From an uncultured Pelagibacteraceae bacterium (lineage in GTDB: Bacteria; Pseudomonadota; Alphaproteobacteria; Pelagibacterales; Pelagibacteraceae): a stretch of DNA of 64,000 bases. The stretch lies in contig CACABZ010000003.1 in assembly GCA_902530885.1 (NCBI GenBank), positions 1 to 64,000 of the forward strand, read 5' to 3'. The notes under the pieces were generated by a model that had not been told where the DNA came from, did no database searches, and was given only the letters and a program-made list of their open reading frames with translations. The translations under genes and the position numbers were made by a program. Positions 53,667 through 62,659 of the stretch are shown piece by piece; the stretch's first letter is position 1, and each line of letters opens with the position of its first letter.

Positions 53667-55033
53667 TTAACTCCAATCATACAATAGCCAACCGGTTTAA
53701 TTGTTCCGAAAACACCTGGACAAGATTTTTTCAAGATTTTAGGATTGCCTGTATAAATTACTCCAGTATTGTAATCAATAATTTCAAGATTATTTTCTAT
53801 TGTGTTAAACCATTTTGGCCTAGATGATAGATGATAAGAAAGATTGCCTGCAAACCATTCATCACCAACGACTATTGATATTTCGTTAAAAAAATTTTTT
53901 TCCCATTTCCTTTGAACAAGATTAGAAATTTCTTTACCAGGATAATCAGTTCTTTTGAAATCATTAGCCAATGACACGTATAAATACGAAGCTGGAGAGA
54001 GAAAAAAAAATAAAACGAATAATGAAAAAAAAAATTTAAGATTATCTTTAATCTTAACTGCTGTAATCATAATTAATAGAACTCCAAAAAACAAATAAAA
54101 TGGTGTCATCCACATAGTCCTTATTTTTGCTCCTGTTGCTATTGAAGTTAATAAAACCAAAACAATTGGTAGAATGGTAAGTAATATTATAAACAACTTC
54201 TTTTTATCTTTTTTTACTGAAAAATTTAATTTAAAACGATTAACAATTAAGATAAATAATAAGAAAAAAGGAAATAAAATAACCAATTGTTTAAGAACAA
54301 ATTTAAGAGGATTTGCAAAATACTCTATAAATGAAACGGCTTCTAGACCTGATCGATTTAAAGCATAAGTAATTGTAGCAAATTCATTTTCTAACAACCA
54401 TAAAATATGTGGTGAAATTATTAATAAAAAAATTACCGAGGGAATAAAATATTTTATTTCAAATTTTTTCTTTTTAAAAATATTATATATGAAAAAAATT
54501 TTTAGTGATAAAATTAAATAAACAAATACATATTTTGATAAAAAACCTATTGCTGCAACTATACCTAATAGTATCCAGTCAGAAACCTTATTTCTATCAT
54601 AACATTTCCAACCATAATAAATTGTCATTGACCAAAAAGGTAGCTGACAAACATTTACGTTAAATTCTGGTGTAGTAAAATTATAGAAAAAAATTGCCTC
54701 TAAAAGTAAAACTGAAATTAAACATAAACTTTCTTTTTTTAGAAAAATTTTAGATAATTTCCAAACATAAAAAAATGCAATAATTACAAATATTTGGCTT
54801 AATAAATAATATGCCCAGTCTCTATTACCAAATATTTGATAAACTAGTTCAACAAAAAAAGCACTAGCGGGAGGATGTTTGTAATATCCCCAAGATAGAT
54901 TACTGCCCCAAGCTAAAGCCTCAATGGTGTCTAATGGTAAATTAATGTTTGAAAGCGTTGGGATTAATGTCCATACGACTAAGTGAGAAATTAAAAAAAT
55001 CCCAAAAAATAGGTCATAATTATTTTTCAACAT
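53663..55033 (-). CDS. GT-C (family 39/ArnT-like) membrane glycosyltransferase
   Basis: LDTIEALAWGSNLSWGYYKHPPASAFFVELVYQIFGNRDWAYYLLSQ; multi-TM; overlaps GT2 gene by 4 nt. Confidence 0.82.
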   Translation of the reverse strand: MLKNNYDLFFGIFLISHLVVWTLIPTLSNINLPLDTIEALAWGSNLSWGYYKHPPASAFFVELVYQIFGNRDWAYYLLSQIFVIIAFFYVWKLSKIFLKKESLCLISVLLLEAIFFYNFTTPEFNVNVCQLPFWSMTIYYGWKCYDRNKVSDWILLGIVAAIGFLSKYVFVYLILSLKIFFIYNIFKKKKFEIKYFIPSVIFLLIISPHILWLLENEFATITYALNRSGLEAVSFIEYFANPLKFVLKQLVILFPFFLLFILIVNRFKLNFSVKKDKKKLFIILLTILPIVLVLLTSIATGAKIRTMWMTPFYLFFGVLLIMITAVKIKDNLKFFFSLFVLFFFLSPASYLYVSLANDFKRTDYPGKEISNLVQRKWEKNFFNEISIVVGDEWFAGNLSYHLSSRPKWFNTIENNLEIIDYNTGVIYTGNPKILKKSCPGVFGTIKPVGYCMIGVK

Positions 55034-55103
55034 CCGCCTAAATTAATACAATTTAAAGACTATTGACACGTATAAATTCAAATCTATACTCCGCTTTTTC
55101 GAA

Positions 55104-55523
55104 ATGGTAAAAAAAACTACTAAAAAATACACTCCAAATCAGAAAGAAAAGTATATGTGTGTGAAACACAAGAAATTCTTTACTGAAGAACTAATAAGGT
55201 GGAAAAAAGATATTATTCGTGCAAATAATCTTGGAAATTTATTAAATTCCTCTGATGATAGTATGTCTTCAGCAGACTTAGTAGATCAAGCTTCTTCGTA
55301 TACCGACAAATCAGTTGAGATGAAGGCGTTGAATAGAAGTAGAAAATTAATAGCAAAAATAGATTTAGCATTAAGAAGAATAAAAGACGGTACCTACGGT
55401 TACTGTGAAGAAACAGGGGAACCAATTGGATTAAAAAGATTGATGGCTAGACCAATTGCTACTTTGACTATTGAAGCCCAAGAAAAACACGAAAGGGATG
55501 AAAAAATATTTGTTGATGATTAA
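55104..55523 (+). CDS. dksA: DksA/TraR family transcription factor
   Basis: KIDLALRRIKDGTYGYCEETGEPIGLKRLMARPIATLTIEAQEKHE. Confidence 0.9.
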   Translation: MVKKTTKKYTPNQKEKYMCVKHKKFFTEELIRWKKDIIRANNLGNLLNSSDDSMSSADLVDQASSYTDKSVEMKALNRSRKLIAKIDLALRRIKDGTYGYCEETGEPIGLKRLMARPIATLTIEAQEKHERDEKIFVDD

Positions 55524-56146
55524 ATCCCTGGAATAGTTTCACCTTTTTTTAAAAGATCATATCCTGCTTTAACCTTTGAACGGGAAGCTATTTCTAAATA
55601 CCATCTTGATAAATTATTAAACTTTTTTAAACCAATATCATGCCATTCATGTCTTGCTATCCAAGGAAAAGTAGCTATATCAGCTATCGTATAATCATCA
55701 TAAGCTAGAAATTTTGATTTTTCCAAACGCAAATCAAGTTCTAAGTAAATTCTTTCGCAAATTTTAAAATATCTTTCTTCGCCAAATTTACTTTTTCCTG
55801 GATTGTAATGATGAAATTGATGATGTTGACCTAGCATAGGTCCTACATAAGCCATTTGACCCATTAACCATTGATTAATAACTGTTCTTTTGGATTTATC
55901 ATAAAATTTTCCGCTTTTTTCAGCTAAGTAAATTAATATTGCACCTGATTCAAATAAACTTACATTGCTACTATGATCAATTAAAACTGGAATTTTTCTA
56001 AAAGGACTTAGTTTTTGAAACTCTGGTTTAAATTGTTCGTCCTTATTTATATTGATTTTTGTTATTTTATAATCAAATCCTATTTCCTCAAGCATTATTG
56101 TAATTTTTTTTCCGTTTGGCGTGTTAGAAGTTAATACTTCGATCAT
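55520..56146 (-). CDS. Glutathione S-transferase family protein
   Basis: TPNGKKITIMLEEIG, GQMAYVGPMLGQHHQFHHY, YTIADIATFPWIARH (YfcG/YghU-like). Confidence 0.9.
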   Translation of the reverse strand: MIEVLTSNTPNGKKITIMLEEIGFDYKITKININKDEQFKPEFQKLSPFRKIPVLIDHSSNVSLFESGAILIYLAEKSGKFYDKSKRTVINQWLMGQMAYVGPMLGQHHQFHHYNPGKSKFGEERYFKICERIYLELDLRLEKSKFLAYDDYTIADIATFPWIARHEWHDIGLKKFNNLSRWYLEIASRSKVKAGYDLLKKGETIPGI

Positions 56147-57159
56147 TTTTTAACACCAAGTCTATCTTGAATTTCTTTAGAGGAAGTGGTGAATTGAAAT
56201 CTGTATTTTTCGTTAGGTCTTGCTCTCTTAAAGCATTCTACTGATGCTAAAGCTGCTTCATGAAAACCAGATAAAATTAGTTTTAATTTACCTGGATAAT
56301 TACAAATATCTCCAATAGCAAAAATTCCAGATTTATTTGTTTGAAAATTCTCTGTGTTTACCTCAATTGTTTTTTTATTCATATTCAGGCCCCATTTAGC
56401 TATTGGACCAAGTTGCATGATTAAACCAAAAAAACCAAAAATTATATCTGTTGGGATTTTCTCAATTTTATCATCATCACTTTTAATCTCGATCTCTTGA
56501 AGATCTCTACCATTATTTACGGATTTTATTTGGAAAGGTGTTTTAATTAAAATTTTTCCATCTTTCTTTAATTTTTTAAGTTCAGCCAAAGTGTGTGGAG
56601 CTCCCCTAAATTCATCTCTCCTATGAATTAAAGTAACCTTTGAATTTTTAGAAAATTCTAATGCCCAATCCAAGGCGGTGTCACCACCTCCAAATATTGA
56701 AATTTTTTTTCCTTTAAATAAGTTTTTGTTATTTACAGAATAAAAAACAGATTTATTCTCAAACTTTTCAAGTTCTTTTAAAGGTAATTTTCTTGGCTCA
56801 AATGAACCTACGCCGCCAGCTATAATTATATTTGGAGTTTCAAACGTTTTGTTTAGATTTGTTTTTATTATCCATAAGCCTTTTTTTTTACTAATTTCCT
56901 GCACTCTCTCATTTAGATGTATATTTGATCCGAATGGCTTAATTTGGCTAAGCAAGTTATCAGTTAATGACCTTCCGCTACACTCGGGCACAGCTGGAAT
57001 ATCGTAGATTGGTTTATCAGGATATAATTCAATACATTGACCGCCAGCTTTATCTAAATTATCAATTACTTCAGACTTTAATCCTTTAATTCCAAGTTGA
57101 TGAACTGCAAACAATCCGACTGGACCAGCACCTATTATTACTGCATCTGTTTTAATCAT
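56143..57159 (-). CDS. Ferredoxin-NADP reductase, thioredoxin-reductase-like
   Basis: DAVIIGAGPVGLFAVHQLGIKGL, GQCIELYPDKPIYDIPAVP, GIFAIGDICNYPGKLKLILSGFHEAALA. Confidence 0.9.
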   Translation of the reverse strand: MIKTDAVIIGAGPVGLFAVHQLGIKGLKSEVIDNLDKAGGQCIELYPDKPIYDIPAVPECSGRSLTDNLLSQIKPFGSNIHLNERVQEISKKKGLWIIKTNLNKTFETPNIIIAGGVGSFEPRKLPLKELEKFENKSVFYSVNNKNLFKGKKISIFGGGDTALDWALEFSKNSKVTLIHRRDEFRGAPHTLAELKKLKKDGKILIKTPFQIKSVNNGRDLQEIEIKSDDDKIEKIPTDIIFGFFGLIMQLGPIAKWGLNMNKKTIEVNTENFQTNKSGIFAIGDICNYPGKLKLILSGFHEAALASVECFKRARPNEKYRFQFTTSSKEIQDRLGVKK

Positions 57160-57479
57160 TATGTTTGTTTTTCTGGTGTTGTTACTGTCAGTCCATTTAT
57201 TTCATCTGAAACAATTATTTGACAACTTAATCTACTGTTTTTTTTTGGCTCATAAGCCATATCAATCATATCTTTTTCCGCATCCTCTGGTTCTGGTAAT
57301 TTATTTAACCATGAGTCTTCGACATAAACATGGCAAGTAGCACATGCCATTGATCCTCCGCAATCTGCATCTATACCCGGAACGTTATTCTGAACCGCCC
57401 CTTCCATTACAGTAAGACCATTCTCGACGTTAATTTCTATCTTATTGCCAGAATGATCAATATAGTTAATTTTTGCCAT
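57159..57479 (-). CDS. [2Fe-2S] ferredoxin
   Basis: [17 protein letters not shown]...[17 protein letters not shown]. Confidence 0.93.
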   Translation of the reverse strand: MAKINYIDHSGNKIEINVENGLTVMEGAVQNNVPGIDADCGGSMACATCHVYVEDSWLNKLPEPEDAEKDMIDMAYEPKKNSRLSCQIIVSDEINGLTVTTPEKQT

Positions 57480-57502
57480 AAGGCTAATTTAAGCATAAAA
57501 AA

Positions 57503-57534
57503 AAATAGGGCAAGTAGTTAAACTCGCCCTATTT
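57503..57534 (-). terminator. Rho-independent terminator downstream of proteorhodopsin
   Basis: Stem aaatagggc / gccctattt; on the minus strand the right arm runs into TTTTTTTTT. Confidence 0.85.
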
Positions 57535-57549
57535 AAATTTTAGATCTAA

Positions 57550-58320
57550 TTATCTAGATGCTAATCTTGTGTTTTGCATCGCAGCAGCCCATATCACAAG
57601 ACCAAAAGCGATCTTATTGATAAAGTCAGCAAGGTTGTAAATAATGTTTAATGCATTAGCATCAACACCACCAGTTAAATAACCGAATACATATCCTAAA
57701 GGATATATAGCCCAACCGATTGTTACGATAATTCTCATAGCGCTAAACGCAGTTGACATAGCCTTGTTACCAGACTTAGCAGCTGCAGTTCCAGCTTCAC
57801 CTGAGAATATTTCAAACAAGATGTAGATCCATCCAGCCATTCCAATTACGAAACCTACAAATGGTTGAATGTAACCAGCTTCACCTAAGTATCCACCGAT
57901 TAACATTACTAAAGAACCAATTAATAGTTTCCAGAAAATAGAAGTTGGCACCTTTCTTACAGCTGCCAAGATTAGATAGAATTCTACCATTTGAAGTGGA
58001 ACAGTAATTAACCAGTCAATATATCTGTATACTGTTGGCGTATCACCTGTTGTCACCCAAACGTCTCGCATATACATATAATGGATAAACGCAACACCAG
58101 TAACTAGTCCAGCTACCGAAATTGATGTTCTCCAAGATGCTGCTACCGTACCTCTTTCTGCGAAAAAGAATACTGTAGTTGCGATCATACCCATTGACAC
58201 AAGCCAGAAAGATATTCCTACGAAATCTCCTGTCTCAAGCATAGGCGTCGCTGCATTAGCTGAACCAGTTATACCTAAAAAGGCAACTGCCGCTAAAGCA
58301 ATTAGACTTAATTTTCTCAT
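57550..58320 (-). CDS. Proteorhodopsin, predicted proton pump, blue-tuned (Q at the 105-equivalent position)
   Basis: RYIDWLITVPLQMVEFYLIL carries D/T/E pump residues; NLADFINKIAFG carries the retinal Lys; SD GGGAGG before ATG. Confidence 0.98.
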   Translation of the reverse strand: MRKLSLIALAAVAFLGITGSANAATPMLETGDFVGISFWLVSMGMIATTVFFFAERGTVAASWRTSISVAGLVTGVAFIHYMYMRDVWVTTGDTPTVYRYIDWLITVPLQMVEFYLILAAVRKVPTSIFWKLLIGSLVMLIGGYLGEAGYIQPFVGFVIGMAGWIYILFEIFSGEAGTAAAKSGNKAMSTAFSAMRIIVTIGWAIYPLGYVFGYLTGGVDANALNIIYNLADFINKIAFGLVIWAAAMQNTRLASR

Positions 58321-58353
58321 GAAAACCTCCCTCGTTAGTTAGTTTTCTATTTT

Positions 58354-58369
58354 AGTTTATTAATAAACT
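58354..58369. promoter_or_regulatory. Perfect 16-bp palindrome upstream of proteorhodopsin
   Basis: agtttatt|aataaact read directly; function unknown. Confidence 0.5.
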
Positions 58370-58377
58370 TTCTATTA

Positions 58378-58395
58378 AATGACTAAATAGTCATT
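58378..58395. promoter_or_regulatory. Inverted repeat (8-bp arms, 2-nt spacer) upstream of proteorhodopsin
   Basis: aatgacta-aa-tagtcatt read directly; function unknown. Confidence 0.5.
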
Positions 58396-58547
58396 AGTAG
58401 AATAGTTGGTCCGAACCATAATAAAAATAAGTGTTACAGTGAAGTCTTTTTTTGAAAAAAAAACCCCGTATTTATTGGTTTTTTGGGTTTTTTTTGGGGA
58501 TATTTCTGTTTAGTATGGGATAAACACATAAATTTTGGGGTAAGAAT

Positions 58548-60446
58548 TTGCAAAGCAAATATAAGGAAATATACGATTCTTCGATAAGCCAAAAAGAGAA
58601 TTTTTGGAAAGAAGTAGCTGAAAATATATTTTGGTATAAAAAACCAAAGAAAATTTTAAACTCTTCTAACCCTCCTTTTTATAAATGGTATGAAGATGGC
58701 ATAACAAACACTTGTTACAACGCAATTGATTTTCATATAGATAATGGCAGAGGAGAAAAGTTAGCTATTATTTATGATAGTCCAATTACAGGAACAAAAA
58801 AAACTTTTACTTACAATCAGCTTAAAGAGAAAGTATCTTTATTTGCAGGGGCGCTTAAAAATCAAGGAATAAATAAAGGTGATCGTGTAATAATTTATAT
58901 GCCGATGATACCAGAAGCTGTAGTCGCAATGTTGGCATGTGGAAGAATAGGTGCAGTTCATTCAGTTGTCTTTGGTGGTTTTGCTGCAAATGAGTTAGCT
59001 AGCAGAATAGATGACTCTAAAGCAAAAATTATAGTTTCTGCCTCTTGTGGTTATGAACCTGGACGTGTTGTTGAATATAAACCACTTCTTAATAAAGCTT
59101 TAGAAATATCAAAACACAAGCCTAGAAAATGTATAATTTTTCAAAGAGAGAAAAATAAAGCAGTTCTAGACTCAAAAATAGATATAAGCTGGGAAGATTC
59201 TCTTAAGGATGCGAAAAATGAAGATTGTGTTGAAATGAATGCCAACGATTACGCTTATATACTTTATACATCAGGAACAACAGGTCTTCCTAAAGGTATA
59301 GTGAGAGATATTGGTGGACACATAGTAGCGCTTAAATGGACTATGAAAAATATTTACAACATTAATCAAGATGATGTTTGGTGGTCAGCAAGTGATATTG
59401 GATGGATAGTTGGTCACTCTTATATCGTATACGCACCTTTATTTTATGGATGTACTACAATTCTTTTTGAGGGAAAACCAGTTGGAACTCCTGATGCAGG
59501 AGTTTTTTGGAGAGTAATATCTGAACATAAAGTGAAATCTTTATTCACTGCTCCAACTGCTATCAGAGCAATTAAAAAAGAAGATCCTGAAGGTAAATTT
59601 TTCAAAAAATATGATTTAAGTAACTTTGATACATTGTTTTTAGCTGGTGAGAGAGCTGACCCCGATACAATAAAATGGTTTGAAAATTTATCGAATTCAC
59701 CAGTTATAGATCATTGGTGGCAAACAGAGACGAGTTGGGCAATTACATCTAGCTGTACTGGTATAGAAAAGTTTCCAGTTAAATACGGTTCTGCATTTAA
59801 ACCAGTGCCTGGATACGATCTTAAAGTTTTAAATTCTGAGGGAAAAGAAGTTGGTCCTGGAAAAATGGGAGATATAGTTGTGAAACTTCCCTTGCCTCCA
59901 GGTACATTTCCAACTTTATGGGGAGCAGACAAAAGATATAAAGAAAATTATATGACTAATTACCCAGGTTATTATCAAACATACGATGCGGGACATATTG
60001 ATGAAGATGGATACGTTTGGATAATGTCTAGAACCGACGATATTATAAATGTTGCTGGACATAGACTTTCAACAGGAGCGATTGAAGAAGTACTAGCTGA
60101 ACATAAGTCTGTTGCTGAATGTGCAGTACTAGGTATTGCAGATAAACTTAAAGGACAGTTACCAATTGGACTGTTAGCTCTTAAGGCTGGCGTACAACAA
60201 AAAAATGAGGAAATTATAAAAGAATGTGTTTCAATGGTGAGAGATAAAGTTGGTCCAGTTGCAGCTTTTAAAATAGCTATTGTTGTTAAAAGATTACCAA
60301 AAACAAGATCAGGAAAAATATTAAGAGGGACTGTGAGAAAAATTGCTGATAATGAGCCTTACAAAATGCCAGCTACAATAGATGATCCGTTAATTCTCGA
60401 GGAGATTAAAGAGGATTTAATTAAAAATAATATTTTAAAAACTTAA
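58548..60446 (+). CDS. Propionyl-CoA synthetase-like acyl-CoA synthetase (PrpE family), TTG start
   Basis: YILYTSGTTGLPKGIVRDIGGHIVAL, WWSASDIGWIVGHSYIVYAPL, DDIINVAGHRLSTGAIEEVL, KTRSGKILRGTVRKIA. Confidence 0.92.
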   Translation: MQSKYKEIYDSSISQKENFWKEVAENIFWYKKPKKILNSSNPPFYKWYEDGITNTCYNAIDFHIDNGRGEKLAIIYDSPITGTKKTFTYNQLKEKVSLFAGALKNQGINKGDRVIIYMPMIPEAVVAMLACGRIGAVHSVVFGGFAANELASRIDDSKAKIIVSASCGYEPGRVVEYKPLLNKALEISKHKPRKCIIFQREKNKAVLDSKIDISWEDSLKDAKNEDCVEMNANDYAYILYTSGTTGLPKGIVRDIGGHIVALKWTMKNIYNINQDDVWWSASDIGWIVGHSYIVYAPLFYGCTTILFEGKPVGTPDAGVFWRVISEHKVKSLFTAPTAIRAIKKEDPEGKFFKKYDLSNFDTLFLAGERADPDTIKWFENLSNSPVIDHWWQTETSWAITSSCTGIEKFPVKYGSAFKPVPGYDLKVLNSEGKEVGPGKMGDIVVKLPLPPGTFPTLWGADKRYKENYMTNYPGYYQTYDAGHIDEDGYVWIMSRTDDIINVAGHRLSTGAIEEVLAEHKSVAECAVLGIADKLKGQLPIGLLALKAGVQQKNEEIIKECVSMVRDKVGPVAAFKIAIVVKRLPKTRSGKILRGTVRKIADNEPYKMPATIDDPLILEEIKEDLIKNNILKT

Positions 60447-61748
60447 AGGTTTTCCCTTAGATTCTACTATTACTTTTCCATCAGCCATTACTAAAATTCC
60501 ATTTATAATTGTTCCTACTGGAAATCCTTTTACTTTATAGTTATGAAATGGTGTCCAACCACATTTGCTAGCAATCATCTCATTTTTAATTGTCACTTCT
60601 TTATTCATATCGACTATAGTCAAATCAGCATCATAACCCTCTTTAATAAAACCTTTATTTTTAATTCCAAATATTCGGCAAGGATTTTCACACATCAAAT
60701 TTATGAGTTGGTTAAGAGTTAATTTCCCATTATTAACATGATCAATCATAACTGGAAAAATAGTTTGAACTCCCGGCATCCCTGATGGAGTATTGGGATA
60801 TTCTTTATCTTTATTAATCTTTAAATGAGGTGCATGATCTGATCCTAATACATCAACAATATTATTTTTAATGGCAGTCCAAAGCCGATCATAATGTTCT
60901 TTGCCTCGTAATGGTGGATTCATTTGAGCATAAGTACCTAATTTTTCATAACAATCTGGAGCATACATTGTTAAATGTTGAGGAGTAGTTTCGAATGTAA
61001 CATTTTTTTTATGCATTGATAAAAAATCTACTTCTTCTTTAGTGGTAACATGCAATATATGGATTTTTTTATTAAATCTTTCTGCGATTTTTACCATTCT
61101 ACGAGTTGATGATATTGCACATTCAACGTTTCTCCATTCAGGGTGGGAATGAACATCCCCTTTTTTTATAAATTTTTTTCGTAAATTAATAATCTCCTCA
61201 TCTTCAGAATGAATAGAAACAACTCTATCGCTACTTGATATTACTTTTTCAATATCAGCCTCTTTGTCCACCAATAAATTTCCTGTAGAGGAACCGGCAA
61301 AAAGTTTAACACCGCAGCAACCTTCAACATTTTTAAGTTTCGCAAGTTGATCAGTATTAGTAGGAGTTGCTCCAAAGTAAAATGCGTAATTACTATGCAT
61401 TCTATTTTTAGCTGCTTGAAGTTTCTTTTCAAATTCAACTAGATTAGCAGTTGGTGGATTAGTATTAGGCATTTCAAATAAAGATGTCACACCTCCGAGA
61501 ACTGCAGCTCTACTTCCACTCTCTAAGTCTTCAGCATCTGTTGAACCTGGCTCTCTAAAATGAACTTGAGTATCTATAATGCCTGGTAAAATAACTTTGT
61601 TTTTCGCATCATAAACTTTATGATTATTAAGATCTGCTTTGCCAATTGATCTAATTTTTCCTTCTGATATTATAATATCAGAATTTTCTAGCTTACCATT
61701 AATATAACAAGATCCGTTTTTTATGATGAGGCTATTATTATCAGACAT
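60435..61748 (-). CDS. Dihydroorotase-family cyclic amidohydrolase
   Basis: GIIDTQVHFREPGSTDAEDLESGSRAAVLGGVTSLFEMPNTNPPT, HILHVTTKEEV, DVLGSDHAPH. Confidence 0.9.
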   Translation of the reverse strand: MSDNNSLIIKNGSCYINGKLENSDIIISEGKIRSIGKADLNNHKVYDAKNKVILPGIIDTQVHFREPGSTDAEDLESGSRAAVLGGVTSLFEMPNTNPPTANLVEFEKKLQAAKNRMHSNYAFYFGATPTNTDQLAKLKNVEGCCGVKLFAGSSTGNLLVDKEADIEKVISSSDRVVSIHSEDEEIINLRKKFIKKGDVHSHPEWRNVECAISSTRRMVKIAERFNKKIHILHVTTKEEVDFLSMHKKNVTFETTPQHLTMYAPDCYEKLGTYAQMNPPLRGKEHYDRLWTAIKNNIVDVLGSDHAPHLKINKDKEYPNTPSGMPGVQTIFPVMIDHVNNGKLTLNQLINLMCENPCRIFGIKNKGFIKEGYDADLTIVDMNKEVTIKNEMIASKCGWTPFHNYKVKGFPVGTIINGILVMADGKVIVESKGKPLSF

Positions 61749-61784
61749 AAATTATAAGTATAATATACAATAAAAATTATTAAA

Positions 61785-62657
61785 ATGAAAAAAGATCAAA
61801 TAAATATTTTAAAAGATAGAGGTATTATCTCAATTGTCGGTAAAGATGCTAAAGAATTTCTTCAAAATATTATTACAAACAATATAAGTAATGTTAATAA
61901 AGAAAATAGTATCTTTTCAGGAATTTTTACTCCTCAAGGAAAATATCTTTATGAATTTTTTGTAATAAAATCAGATGACGGATATTATTTAGATAGTCCA
62001 GAAGAATATGTAGATGAGCTAAAAATTTTTCTAGAAAAATATAAACTTAATTCGGATGTTAAAATTAATAGTGTTTCTAATAATTATGTTGTAGGTGTGA
62101 TTTCAAATGAAAAGTTTGAGGAAATAAAAAAACAAGAGAATAAGAATACTCAAACCATAATATATAGAGATAGCCCTGTTTTTAAGGACCCTCGATCAAA
62201 AAAATTGGGATCAAGGGTTTTATCAAATCTTGAGAAGTTGTATCTAACCATAAAAAAATTAGCCCTTAAAATTGAAGACAATAACAATTATTTTAGTATG
62301 GCTCATGAGGCTGGGGTACCAATTAAAAGCTTGAGGGAATTACAAAATAACTTATTTGGACTTGAGGCTAATTTTGAGGATCTTTCAGCAATAGATTTTA
62401 AAAAAGGGTGTTATATAGGCCAAGAAAATACAGCAAGAATGAAATTAAAAAATAAAATAAGAAAGAAACTTTTGCCATTAATATCAGAAGATAATTTAAA
62501 AATTGGAAGTGAGATTACATTAAATGGTGACTCAATTGGTAAACTTTTAATTGGCAATCCCTACCCTTTTGGATTAATTAATATTTTCGATAAAAATTTT
62601 TTGGAATTAAAAAATAAAGAAATTTTAGTAGGTAAACAAAAAGCAAAAATAATTTAA
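61785..62657 (+). CDS. Folate-binding YgfZ/GcvT-like protein
   Basis: KKGCYIGQENTARMKLKNKIRKKL matches the K-G-C-Y-x-G-Q-E YgfZ motif. Confidence 0.9.
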   Translation: MKKDQINILKDRGIISIVGKDAKEFLQNIITNNISNVNKENSIFSGIFTPQGKYLYEFFVIKSDDGYYLDSPEEYVDELKIFLEKYKLNSDVKINSVSNNYVVGVISNEKFEEIKKQENKNTQTIIYRDSPVFKDPRSKKLGSRVLSNLEKLYLTIKKLALKIEDNNNYFSMAHEAGVPIKSLRELQNNLFGLEANFEDLSAIDFKKGCYIGQENTARMKLKNKIRKKLLPLISEDNLKIGSEITLNGDSIGKLLIGNPYPFGLINIFDKNFLELKNKEILVGKQKAKII

Positions 62658-62659
62658 TT

